From: Jejuia sp043557195
GTDB taxonomy: Bacteria; Bacteroidota; Bacteroidia; Flavobacteriales; Flavobacteriaceae
Assembly: GCA_043557195.1 (NCBI GenBank)
Contig: CP121314.1
Coordinates: forward strand, 372,001 to 436,000
Direction of reading: 5' to 3'
Length of the DNA: 64,000 nucleotides
Part shown: positions 51,150 through 60,136 of the stretch, in pieces
Layout: every line of letters starts with the position of its first letter
Numbering within the stretch: position 1 is the first letter of the stretch
Made by a program: the position numbers and the translations under genes
Notes under the pieces: model-generated
Seen by the model: the letters and a program-made list of their open reading frames with translations, nothing else
What the model was told of the DNA's origin: nothing
Databases searched by the model: none

Positions 51150-52724
51150 TTGAGAACCACAGCAACTAAATATTTATTTTTTCTAATAGTACCAATAATA
51201 TTTATAGTGTACTTCATTCCTGTTGTTGGAAACTTGCAAAGTTTGCAAAACACAGATTCTACTAATTATTTAGGTTTTGATACTGCTTTAATTAATACAG
51301 TTGTTGGTTCATTATTTACAACATTAATAACAGTTGGATTAAGTTTTCAATTTGCAAAAATCTTGCACAAGGCAAAATCACGTTTTATAAAAACTAAAAC
51401 CCACCTACTCGTAATTCCTTTTTTTATTGGAAGTATGGCTACCGCTTACTTATTTAAAATCTTTCTAACCGATATAGGTGTAATTGATTTTGCTGTAGAA
51501 CAAGGAGTATTTGTCCAAATAATATTGTTTGCGTTATTGAAGTTCTGGCAGTACGGATTTGCTTTCATTTTCATTTTTTACATTTCATTTGAAAATCGTA
51601 AAAAGAATAAGGTCACTTATATTGATTTTTTAAATACAACTGAGGCAAGAAGAACTAAAGATTTATATAATGCACCATCAATTAACCTGATAATAATACT
51701 ATCAATACTCACATTTGTATTCTCTTTTTATGACCATATAACCGCACACACTTTGTTAAAGGTTTCTGAAGGTTCTGGGAACGAATACATTGGTAACTGG
51801 CTATCAAGGAATTATAATTCATTTTTAATTTCATCTCCAAATACCGCAACAATGAAAATTGTACAGATTTGCATTATTGTTTTTGGAGTATTAACAATAT
51901 TATTGTTTGTGTTGTCCGCATTACAAAATAAGCTGATGAAATTTAGAGCGAAGCAAGATTTTGGTTTTACTCTAAAACTATCAAGCCAAGTAAGTATAAC
52001 GATATTTATGCTACTGCTAATTGTTATAACTGTTCCTGTATTTTACGTTTTGATTAATAATGGTTTATTGGTTAAGACAGAAATGTTAAACCTTTTCAAG
52101 TCTTTCTTTTACAGCGTTATCGCTTCAATATTCATATGTTTTTTGTCTTTTACTTATGCCTCATTTATCCGAATTAAATTTAAAAAGCAGTTACATTCAT
52201 TGAATATTAGCTCTTTGTCAATTGTCATCATAACGCTCGGTATGATATTTATACCACCCATATTATTAACAGCCATTGGCTATAAGTGGATAGCAGTTAT
52301 AGGAGTAGCGTCAAGCTTAACAATGACAATACAATGGTTTATTGGACATTTGATTATAACGTTTCCATTAATCAGCTCTTTTTTAATTTTCAACAATTTT
52401 CAATTAACTAATAAAAGAATAGATTACATAGAGTTTGTGAAGCCTCCAAAACTGAAAAAATATTTAGACTTGTTTGTAAAACCATATAAAATTGAATTGC
52501 TACTTGCCTTTGTTATTAGTATATCTGTCATATGGAATGAAGGTTATTTAAATAGAGTTTATTCTGATTTTGTTCCATCTTTTTCATCGCATATTGGAAA
52601 ATATATAGAAGGGAGAAGTTATGATTATTCTATTTCTAATAGTTATTTATTAATATCTGTTATGTTAAGTTTCCTTGCGATTACTCTTGTTGGAATAGGT
52701 CAAAAAAGATGGGAGAAGAAATGA
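51150..52724 (+). CDS. Fused double-domain ABC importer permease
   Basis: 524 residues with about twelve transmembrane helices. The protein is two permease halves joined in one chain: helices at about 8-28, 45-65, 85-105, 125-145, 175-195 and 245-265, then the second set at about 290-310, 325-345, 365-385, 400-425, 450-470 and 495-520. Fused permeases occur in iron and phosphonate importers. TTG start directly after the TAA of the binding-protein gene; the stop overlaps the ATPase start (ATGA). Half-assignments are from hydrophobicity only. Confidence 0.82.
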   Translation: MRTTATKYLFFLIVPIIFIVYFIPVVGNLQSLQNTDSTNYLGFDTALINTVVGSLFTTLITVGLSFQFAKILHKAKSRFIKTKTHLLVIPFFIGSMATAYLFKIFLTDIGVIDFAVEQGVFVQIILFALLKFWQYGFAFIFIFYISFENRKKNKVTYIDFLNTTEARRTKDLYNAPSINLIIILSILTFVFSFYDHITAHTLLKVSEGSGNEYIGNWLSRNYNSFLISSPNTATMKIVQICIIVFGVLTILLFVLSALQNKLMKFRAKQDFGFTLKLSSQVSITIFMLLLIVITVPVFYVLINNGLLVKTEMLNLFKSFFYSVIASIFICFLSFTYASFIRIKFKKQLHSLNISSLSIVIITLGMIFIPPILLTAIGYKWIAVIGVASSLTMTIQWFIGHLIITFPLISSFLIFNNFQLTNKRIDYIEFVKPPKLKKYLDLFVKPYKIELLLAFVISISVIWNEGYLNRVYSDFVPSFSSHIGKYIEGRSYDYSISNSYLLISVMLSFLAITLVGIGQKRWEKK

Positions 52725-53722
52725 ATAATATAGAGTTTAAAAATGTAGACTTTGGATATATAGATAAATCTATTTTTACGGATTTATCCCTATCAATTCC
52801 TTTAAATGGATTTGGTACAGCTTTGATGGGTAAAAGCGGTATTGGAAAGACTACTCTGATAAAATTAGTAATTGGAATGTTAAGACCAGGTAAAGGTGAA
52901 ATTATATTGCCGGAACAGACTGTTTTTTCATACATACCACAAAGTCCTGTGCTTTTTGAACATCTAAATATTAAAGAGAACATAGAATACTTAAAGCATT
53001 CTAAGGAGTATTCTAAATATTTTGAAAGCAAAAGAATAGACGAATTAGTAACCTTATTAGGTATAAAGGAATTACTTGATAAAAACACATCTGTAGAAGA
53101 TTTGAGTGGAGGACAAAAACAAATGATAATGTTGTTAAGAGCAATGTCTGTAAAGCCTTCCATTTTAGTTTTAGATGAACCTTTAACTGGTTTAGACCAA
53201 ATAACTAAATCTAAAATAATGAATAGTCTTGTGGAATTGTGTTCTACTTATGGCACTCATTTACTTTACATAACACACCATTTAGAAGAAGCAAAATACT
53301 TGTGTGAAAATATTCTATACTTTTTACAAGAAGATAGTTCTGTTAAAATTGATTCAATCAATATAAAAGAGTCAAAATTTCCGAAGCATATTGAAATTGT
53401 GGAAAGTATATTTTATGATAATATGGTTGTTTTACCATACAAGAATGGTGATGGTGCAAAAGACAACATTAAATATTTATGCTGTTATAAAAATGAAATT
53501 GTTTTTACAGATAATGGCGAATATGAGGTAACTAAAGTTATTAATACACTTAGTGGTTATCTTATAGAAATTAAGAATTGGCAAGGTAGTTTGTTACTGC
53601 CAAAACAAGACTTCAAAGAAGATTTAAAAAAAGGTGTGCGATTCAAAAATAATGGTACGTATGCCACTTATGACAAGAAGGGGTTAATTATAGAAAAAAT
53701 AAGGAATGAAGGACATAAATAA
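52721..53722 (+). CDS. ABC importer ATPase with C-terminal TOBE-like domain
   Basis: 333 residues from the ATG at 52721, which overlaps the permease stop; an ATG at 52709 is possible. Walker A GKSGIGKTT, signature LSGGQKQMI, Walker B ILVLDEPLTGLD and switch His in ITHHLEEA. Residues about 225-330 form a beta-rich extension like the regulatory TOBE domain of MalK-type ATPases. It overlaps the SDR gene by 17 bp. Confidence 0.9.
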   Translation: MNNIEFKNVDFGYIDKSIFTDLSLSIPLNGFGTALMGKSGIGKTTLIKLVIGMLRPGKGEIILPEQTVFSYIPQSPVLFEHLNIKENIEYLKHSKEYSKYFESKRIDELVTLLGIKELLDKNTSVEDLSGGQKQMIMLLRAMSVKPSILVLDEPLTGLDQITKSKIMNSLVELCSTYGTHLLYITHHLEEAKYLCENILYFLQEDSSVKIDSINIKESKFPKHIEIVESIFYDNMVVLPYKNGDGAKDNIKYLCCYKNEIVFTDNGEYEVTKVINTLSGYLIEIKNWQGSLLLPKQDFKEDLKKGVRFKNNGTYATYDKKGLIIEKIRNEGHK

Positions 53723-54449
53723 ATATATAGTTACTGGAGCATCTTCATTTTTGGGAAAAGCTTTTTTAGAGGTATTTAGCAGAGATACAGAAAATACTGT
53801 TTATGCTGTTACCAGAAAGAAAATGAGTAATGGTTCAAAGTATGGCACAAACATAAAATTTATAGATGGCATAGATTTATCGGATTACAAACAAGTAGTC
53901 TTGCTTAGAGAAGAACTAACAGATGAATTAGATACTGCATTTACTATAATTAATTGTGTTGGCCATTTCCCTGGTTACAAAAGAATTGAGGAGTTAAATG
54001 GTGATGAAATAAGAAGAACTTATGAATCCAATGTTATCTCTATTACAAATATTGGAAGTGTTTTTCTACCTCTAATGAAAGAGCACAATAAGGGAGATTT
54101 TATAGCTTTTAGTATGAATACTGCTTACCAGAGCTATCCGATGTTGAGTGCATTTATTCCTTCAAAAGTGGCTGTTCAAGAGCTTATTAAGATAATTGCT
54201 AACGAATATAGCCAATATGGTATATCAGCTAATATTTTTGCTCTTTCCACTTTAATGACTGAAAAAGAATTAGAACTAAAACCTCACGGAGATAAAGAGA
54301 ATTGGTTGCATCCAATAACAATTGCTGAATATGTAGAGAAATTCTTTAAAAACGATACATCCATTTCTAATGGAAATGTTATTAGGTTATTCAAGCATAG
54401 TGATAGGTTCTTTAACGATTCATACTATAACAGAACGAGAAATGATTAA
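53706..54449 (+). CDS. SDR-fold protein lacking the catalytic tyrosine
   Basis: 247 residues. Rossmann fold with the cofactor loop TGASSFLGKA (about residues 9-18) and the NCVG counterpart of NNAG. Where classical short-chain dehydrogenases have YxxxK, this protein has FIPSK with Phe150 and Lys154, so the catalytic Tyr is replaced by Phe. The upstream Ser is in FSMNTAY. It may bind NAD(P) without normal catalysis, use a different residue (a Tyr lies eight residues earlier), or act as a sensor. It overlaps both neighbours in the importer operon. Confidence 0.88.
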   Translation: MKDINKYIVTGASSFLGKAFLEVFSRDTENTVYAVTRKKMSNGSKYGTNIKFIDGIDLSDYKQVVLLREELTDELDTAFTIINCVGHFPGYKRIEELNGDEIRRTYESNVISITNIGSVFLPLMKEHNKGDFIAFSMNTAYQSYPMLSAFIPSKVAVQELIKIIANEYSQYGISANIFALSTLMTEKELELKPHGDKENWLHPITIAEYVEKFFKNDTSISNGNVIRLFKHSDRFFNDSYYNRTRND

Positions 54450-55380
54450 TTCTGAATATTTAAATGGAATAAAAGACTTATATAATTCTAAAGAATTTAA
54501 GAATTTTGGTTTTAAAAAGAAGGTCTCTTTTTATCTATGGTTCGCAGCTATAACGCTTTTAATCATACCAATAATTTTTCTAACTTTCAAAGGAGCTATA
54601 ATAGGCTGGTTAACAAATGACTGGAGTGGAACAGCTCTGGAATCTAAACCAACTAATAAAATTAAGGAGTTATTACCTTATTTTATTTTACTGTTAACCA
54701 GTATCAGCTTAATTATTGCCAACACAAGATATTATTACAAAGAGTTTTTTAGAACAATTATAAGTGACCCTAGTAGTTCTAAGAACTTGTTTTATAAAAA
54801 GACTGAAAACGCCTACTATGCCTGGAGAGTGATAACGAATATTTTTGTTTTCGCATTAATAATTATTTTAGGCTATACTGGATATCAAATGTTTTCTATT
54901 GAGCGTTTAGAATTATTACATAAAGATTTTATAGTAGATTTTCCTCAATTAAAAGATTTTGTAGTGCACTGGTTAATGATTCAGTTTGGACATATTGTTC
55001 ATTTGGTTGAAGTATATATTTTTTTAGTGATTATTAATTTTCTTTTTATTGATATGTTTCTAATTGAGGCAATAAGTTCCAAAGAAAATAAAACAAAGGA
55101 AGATGAAAGTGAATTAGAATTTGTTAAGAATCAATTTTGGTTTATTGACTTTGTTGTACTCATAGGGTTAATTCTCACATTTTTATTTACATATTTCGCA
55201 TTAGATGCAAAAATTGATAAAGATGCTCCTTTAGTTTTTACAGTAGGTATAATAACAATGCATATTGTATATAGTCAACTGATATTTCTATTCTTAAATC
55301 TAAGAAGATTGATAAATGAATTTGTCTATAAATTAGAAGAGCATAATAAAAAAAATGTAACAGAAAATAAGACAGTTTGA
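54442..55380 (+). CDS. Six-helix membrane protein of the importer operon
   Basis: 312 residues from the ATG at 54442, overlapping the SDR stop by 8 bp; an upstream in-frame start at 54370 lies inside the SDR gene. Six predicted transmembrane helices (about 29-48, 72-92, 110-135, 170-205, 220-245, 258-280). No family was recognised. It ends with a short basic tail. Being the last gene of a five-gene overlapping unit, it probably works with the importer or the SDR-fold protein. Confidence 0.72.
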   Translation: MINSEYLNGIKDLYNSKEFKNFGFKKKVSFYLWFAAITLLIIPIIFLTFKGAIIGWLTNDWSGTALESKPTNKIKELLPYFILLLTSISLIIANTRYYYKEFFRTIISDPSSSKNLFYKKTENAYYAWRVITNIFVFALIIILGYTGYQMFSIERLELLHKDFIVDFPQLKDFVVHWLMIQFGHIVHLVEVYIFLVIINFLFIDMFLIEAISSKENKTKEDESELEFVKNQFWFIDFVVLIGLILTFLFTYFALDAKIDKDAPLVFTVGIITMHIVYSQLIFLFLNLRRLINEFVYKLEEHNKKNVTENKTV

Positions 55381-55390
55381 TACTAAAAAA

Positions 55391-55483
55391 ATGAAACCAA
55401 TAAATATTTTAATACTTGATGACAACACTTTTATTGCTAATAAAATTAGACGCAGGTTAATTAATGCAAATAAAACTCTATAA
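55391..55483 (+). pseudogene. Truncated response-regulator start
   Basis: ATG at 55391 to TAA at 55483 reads MKPINILILDDNTFIANKIR and stops after 30 residues. ILILDD with the paired aspartates is the first strand and acidic pocket of CheY-like receiver domains, but the phosphorylated Asp, the Thr/Ser and the Lys are absent because the frame ends. It looks like the remains of a receiver gene, cut off before the core. It overlaps the next frame by 20 bp. Confidence 0.6.
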
Positions 55484-56033
55484 GTCTGATATTGCTCACG
55501 TTTCTTCAGTGTTAAATTCAATTGACTCAACTGCATCAAAGTATATAATTTCAGCAAAACTTTTGGAATATGCTTCGGCTTCAAGAGGAATGGAATTAGC
55601 AAAACGAATTGAAGAAGAAAAAGAAAGAAAAAGACAGGAATTAATTGCTCCAATTGAACTGGAAAGAGAGTTGGAAAAATTAAGAAAAGAAAGAGAATAT
55701 AACTATTACAACAGTTTTTCAAGTTATCCATCATCCAGTAGTCATTTGAATAGTACAACTTGGAGCAATTCATATGACAGCTACTCGAATATTTTAGTTC
55801 CAACTTTACCGAGTTATTCAACTTATGATTTGCCTAATATTTCCTCTCAATATTATTCAACTAACACGAACCCAAACCACGTTTAAGTAGATGGATATTA
55901 CAAAAAAGATGGAACTTATGTGGAATCTTATATGAGAACAGCAACGAATAGCACGATAATTGATAATTTTTCAACATCACCAAATTTGAACCCATATACA
56001 GGAAAAATCGGAACAATAAAATTTAACCAATAA
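55464..56033 (+). pseudogene. Gene interrupted by an in-frame TAA near its 3' end
   Basis: The frame from 55464 encodes 140 residues (a Glu/Lys/Arg-rich helix at about 46-78, then a Ser/Tyr/Asn-rich stretch) and stops at 55884-55886. The same frame then continues for 48 codons to a TAA at 56031. That part reads VDGYYKKDGTYVESYMRT and NPNLNPYTGK-like text, a short motif I recall at the C-terminus of small Bacteroidota proteins. Lys AAA to TAA is one base change. A real but broken gene is the best reading; tolerance of the shortened product is possible. Confidence 0.65.
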
Positions 56034-56185
56034 CTGCACACAAAATGCGTATATAACAAATAATTTTTTTTAAATATCTACTCTTATCATTTTAGCTAGA
56101 GCTAAAACAAATCCATAAAAAACAGCCCCCTCTCTTCGCAAGAACACGAAAACCATGGGTTATACAATGACTTTAGCAGACGGTT

Positions 56186-56269
56186 GCGCTAGGGATTGAA
56201 CGGCATGTTTGAAATCCCCGACGAAGGAGGGATTGAGTAGTGAAAGCCCGACCCGACAGGGTAGCGCCC
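56186..56269 (-). repeat. Dispersed structured element, copy D
   Basis: Minus-strand orientation. The ends GCGCTA and TAGCGC pair, differing from the GCGTTA/TAACGC of copies B and C by one base on each side, exactly compensating. It contains an ACCC-TGTC-GGGT mini-hairpin and the GGGTCGGGCTTTC core, and a hairpin AATCCC/GGGATT inside. It lies between the broken gene and purL; the rest of this 360-bp gap holds only the purL promoter. Confidence 0.85.
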
Positions 56270-56335
56270 AAATAATAAAAACGGATGTTAAAAATACTGT
56301 TGATAAACGGCTTCGCTTTGCTTAAAAAAGGGATA

Positions 56336-56362
56336 TTGAATCGCTAAAAAAGTGTATTTTTG
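56336..56362 (+). promoter_or_regulatory. purL promoter
   Basis: TTG (56336-56338) and TATTTTTG (56355-56362) with 16 nt between, the Bacteroidota arrangement, 31 nt before the purL ATG. No purine riboswitch or other leader structure is visible. Confidence 0.65.
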
Positions 56363-56393
56363 CGTTTTCTTAAACACACACAACTAAAGCACA

Positions 56394-59300
56394 ATGATTC
56401 ATTTCTTTGGAAACGTAAATAGCAAGGTATTTGCTGTTCAAACAACAAAAGAATTATCAACCGAAACGATTTCGAAATTAACATGGCTTTTTGGGAACCA
56501 GCCTAAAATAGAACAAGCATCTTTGGATGCTTTTTTTGTTGGTCCTCGTGCAGCAATGATTACGCCTTGGAGTACGAATGCGGTGGAAATTACCCAAAAC
56601 ATGGGGATTACAGACATTATACGTATTGAGGAGTTTGAAGCGGTTTCTGAAGATTTTGCGGAGTTTGACCCGATGATTTCGGAGAAATTTAAGGGGTTGA
56701 ACCAAAATAGTTTTACGATTGACATTACACCTGAACCTATTCTTGATATTGAAGATATTGCGGCGTATAACGCGCAGGAAGGTTTATCGTTGAGTGACGA
56801 AGAAGTGGCGTATTTGGAAGGTGTTGCGAAGAAAATTGGTCGCCCATTGACCGACTCTGAGGTGTTTGGGTTTTCTCAAGTAAATTCTGAGCATTGTCGC
56901 CATAAAATTTTTAATGGCACTTTTGTGATTGATGGTGAGGAAAAACCAACCTCTTTATTCAAATTAATTAAAGAAACGTCGAAGCAGCATCCTAATGATA
57001 TTGTTTCGGCCTACAAAGATAATGTGGCGTTTATTAAAGGCCCAAAAGTGGAACAGTTTGCCCCAAAACGTGCGGATATTCCTGATTTTTATACAACTGA
57101 AGATTTTGAATCTGTGATTTCGCTTAAAGCGGAAACGCACAACTTCCCAACTACGGTGGAGCCGTTTAATGGTGCTGCAACGGGTTCGGGTGGTGAAATT
57201 AGAGATAGACTTGCTGGTGGAAAGGGTTCTATTCCTTTAGCCGGAACTGCGGTGTATATGACCTCGTATTCGCGTTTAGAAGATAACCGCCCTTGGGAAA
57301 ACGGTGTTGCAGAGCGCGATTGGTTGTACCAAACGCCGATGGATATTTTAATTAAAGCCTCTAACGGTGCGTCGGACTTTGGTAACAAATTTGGGCAACC
57401 TTTAATTTGTGGTTCGGTATTGACGTTTGAACATGAGGAAGATGCCCGCAAATTAGGCTTTGACAAAGTGATTATGCAAGCGGGTGGTATTGGCTACGGC
57501 AAACAAGACCAAGCCCTAAAAGACACGCCTAAGACGGGTGATAAAATTGTAATACTTGGTGGTGAAAACTACCGTATTGGTATGGGTGGTGCTGCGGTAT
57601 CATCGGCTGATACTGGAGAGTTTGCTTCTGGTATTGAATTAAACGCGGTACAACGCTCCAACCCTGAAATGCAAAAACGTGCTGCAAATGCAGTGCGTGG
57701 CATGGTGGAAAGTGATGAGAATTTTATTGTTTCTATTCATGACCATGGTGCTGGTGGGCATTTGAATTGCTTATCTGAATTGGTTGAAGATACTGGTGGA
57801 AAAATAGATTTAGATGCTTTACCTGTTGGAGACCCAACACTTTCTGATAAAGAAATTATTGGTAACGAATCTCAAGAGCGTATGGGATTAGTGATTAGCG
57901 AAAAACATATTGACACCTTACATAACATTGCAGACCGTGAGCGTTCGCCAATGTACACCGTTGGTGATGTAACTGGCGATGATAGATTTACGTTTCAATC
58001 TAAAACCAAAGGCAATACACCTATGGATTTAGCCATGGAAGATATGTTTGGAAGCTCTCCAAAAACAGTGATGACGGATAAAACTGTTGCACGCAACTAT
58101 AGTGATGTTGCTTATAATTCGGACGACTTTTACAGCTATTTAGACCAAGTTTTACAGTTAGAAGCTGTGGCTTGTAAAGATTGGCTCGTGAATAAGGTAG
58201 ACCGCTGTGTTGGTGGAAAAGTAGCGAAGCAACAATGTGCTGGCCCCTTACAATTACCTTTGAACAATGTTGGTGTGATGGCATTGGATTATAAAGGAAC
58301 AGAAGGTATTGCGACTTCCATTGGGCACTCCCCTATTTCTGGATTAATTAATCCTGTGGCGGGAAGTAGAAATTCTATTACTGAAGCGTTGACCAATATT
58401 ATTTGGGCGCCTTTGAAAGATGGTTTACAATCGGTATCGTTATCTGCAAACTGGATGTGGCCTTGTAAAAATGAGGGTGAAGATGCACGTTTGTATGAAG
58501 CTGTTGAAGCCATTTCGGAATTTGCTATAGATTTAGGCATCAATGTACCCACTGGAAAGGATTCGCTTTCCATGAAGCAGAAATATCCTAATGAAGATGT
58601 GATTTCTCCAGGAACAGTTATTATTTCTGCAGCTGCGAATTGTAACGCTATTTCTAAAGTGGTTGAGCCTGTTTTTAAAGCTAATGGCGGTGACATTTAC
58701 TATATCAATGTATCTCAAGATGATTTTAAATTAGGAGGAAGCTCATTTGCTCAAGTGCTTAATAAAATTGGAAATGACGCGCCTAATGTAAAAGATGCTG
58801 GCTATGTTAAGACTGTTTTTAATACCATTCAAAATTTAATTAGAAACGAACAAATTATAGCAGGACATGATGTGGCTTCTGGTGGACTTATCACCACGCT
58901 GTTAGAAATGTGTTTTGCTGATAACACTATTGGTGCAGAATTAGATCTATCGGCTTTAAATGAAAAGGATTCGTTTAAAATATTATTTGCTGAAAATGCT
59001 GGAATTGTAATTCAGGCGAAAGATGCTTCCATTGAAAGTGCTTTAAGTGCCGCAAATATCGATTTTGTTAATATTGGAAAAGTGACCGAAAGTGATACGC
59101 TAAGTGTTATTAATAATGCTGAAGTATTTACCATGACGGTTTCGCGATTAAGAGACGTTTGGTATAAAACGTCGTACTTATTAGACCAAAAGCAAACCGC
59201 AAATGGTTTAGCTACAGATAGATTTGATAATTATAAAAATCAGCCTTTACAGTATATATTTCCTGAGCATTTTACGGGGAAATTAGCCGATGTTGTGTCA

Positions 59301-60104
59301 GGTCGAGCGCAGTCGAGACCTAATGAAAACCCCTCGACTGCGCTCGGGGAGACAAAACGCCCAAAAGCAGCCATCCTTCGTGAAAAAGGAAGTAACTCCG
59401 AGCGCGAAATGGCAAATGCTATGTATTTAGCTGGTTTTGATGTGAAGGATGTACACATGACCGATTTAATTTCTGGTCGCGAAACCTTAGAAGATATACA
59501 ATTTTTAGGTGCTGTTGGCGGTTTCTCTAATTCTGATGTTTTAGGTTCAGCCAAAGGTTGGGCAGGTGCTATTAAATACAATGAAAAGGCGAATAAAGTT
59601 ATTAAAGATTTCTTTGCTAGAGAAGATACGTTGTCAGTTGGAATCTGCAATGGTTGCCAGCTTTGGATGGAATTAGACCTCATCAATCCAGACCATGAAG
59701 TTCATGGAAAAATGCACCATAATGACTCGCATAAGCACGAAAGCTCGTTTACTTCTGTAAAGATTCAAGAGAACAATTCTGTGATGCTCTCAACATTGGC
59801 GGGTTCAACCCTAGGTGTTTGGATTTCTCATGGTGAAGGTAAATTTAGCTTGCCATACGCTGAAGACCAATATCATATTGTTGCTAAGTATGGTTATGAA
59901 GGGTATCCTCATAATCCTAATGGTTCTGATTTCAACACCGCAATGCTATGTGATAAAACAGGGCGCCATTTAGTCACTATGCCACATATTGAGCGTTCTA
60001 CATTCCAATGGAATTGGGCGAACTATCCTGATGGACGAAAAGATGAAGTTTCTCCTTGGTTGGAGGCTTTTGTGAATGCTAGACTTTGGTTGGAAAAGAA
60101 ATAA
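56394..60104 (+). CDS. purL: Phosphoribosylformylglycinamidine synthase, large single-chain form
   Basis: 1236 residues. It converts FGAR, ATP and glutamine to FGAM in purine synthesis. A PurS-like N-terminal domain is followed by two PurM-like halves (HCRHKIFNGTF; KAETHNFPTTVEPFNGAATGSGGEIRD; the second half from about 600) and a glutaminase domain (about 990-1236) with nucleophile Cys1085 in GICNGCQLW and late catalytic His/Glu in PHIERSTFQWNW. The linker at residues 970-986 is encoded by an inserted palindrome (59304-59346) that keeps the frame open. A DinB-fold gene follows after 32 bp. Confidence 0.96.
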   Translation: MIHFFGNVNSKVFAVQTTKELSTETISKLTWLFGNQPKIEQASLDAFFVGPRAAMITPWSTNAVEITQNMGITDIIRIEEFEAVSEDFAEFDPMISEKFKGLNQNSFTIDITPEPILDIEDIAAYNAQEGLSLSDEEVAYLEGVAKKIGRPLTDSEVFGFSQVNSEHCRHKIFNGTFVIDGEEKPTSLFKLIKETSKQHPNDIVSAYKDNVAFIKGPKVEQFAPKRADIPDFYTTEDFESVISLKAETHNFPTTVEPFNGAATGSGGEIRDRLAGGKGSIPLAGTAVYMTSYSRLEDNRPWENGVAERDWLYQTPMDILIKASNGASDFGNKFGQPLICGSVLTFEHEEDARKLGFDKVIMQAGGIGYGKQDQALKDTPKTGDKIVILGGENYRIGMGGAAVSSADTGEFASGIELNAVQRSNPEMQKRAANAVRGMVESDENFIVSIHDHGAGGHLNCLSELVEDTGGKIDLDALPVGDPTLSDKEIIGNESQERMGLVISEKHIDTLHNIADRERSPMYTVGDVTGDDRFTFQSKTKGNTPMDLAMEDMFGSSPKTVMTDKTVARNYSDVAYNSDDFYSYLDQVLQLEAVACKDWLVNKVDRCVGGKVAKQQCAGPLQLPLNNVGVMALDYKGTEGIATSIGHSPISGLINPVAGSRNSITEALTNIIWAPLKDGLQSVSLSANWMWPCKNEGEDARLYEAVEAISEFAIDLGINVPTGKDSLSMKQKYPNEDVISPGTVIISAAANCNAISKVVEPVFKANGGDIYYINVSQDDFKLGGSSFAQVLNKIGNDAPNVKDAGYVKTVFNTIQNLIRNEQIIAGHDVASGGLITTLLEMCFADNTIGAELDLSALNEKDSFKILFAENAGIVIQAKDASIESALSAANIDFVNIGKVTESDTLSVINNAEVFTMTVSRLRDVWYKTSYLLDQKQTANGLATDRFDNYKNQPLQYIFPEHFTGKLADVVSGRAQSRPNENPSTALGETKRPKAAILREKGSNSEREMANAMYLAGFDVKDVHMTDLISGRETLEDIQFLGAVGGFSNSDVLGSAKGWAGAIKYNEKANKVIKDFFAREDTLSVGICNGCQLWMELDLINPDHEVHGKMHHNDSHKHESSFTSVKIQENNSVMLSTLAGSTLGVWISHGEGKFSLPYAEDQYHIVAKYGYEGYPHNPNGSDFNTAMLCDKTGRHLVTMPHIERSTFQWNWANYPDGRKDEVSPWLEAFVNARLWLEKK
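59304..59346. repeat. REP-like palindrome inside purL
   Basis: CGAGCGCAGTCGAG (59304-59317) and CTCGACTGCGCTCG (59333-59346) are perfect 14-bp inverted repeats with a 15-nt loop. They encode residues about 971-985 in frame, between the synthetase and glutaminase domains. The arm sequence looks like intergenic palindromes that I recall from Flavobacteriaceae. Confidence 0.85.
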
Positions 60105-60136
60105 GTATATTTAGGTGAATCAAAAAACACCTAAGT

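Noticed and set aside
59304..59346. Frameshift or pseudogene in purL caused by the palindrome
   Set aside because: The reading frame is intact from 56394 to 60104 and the glutaminase domain after the palindrome has its catalytic Cys.
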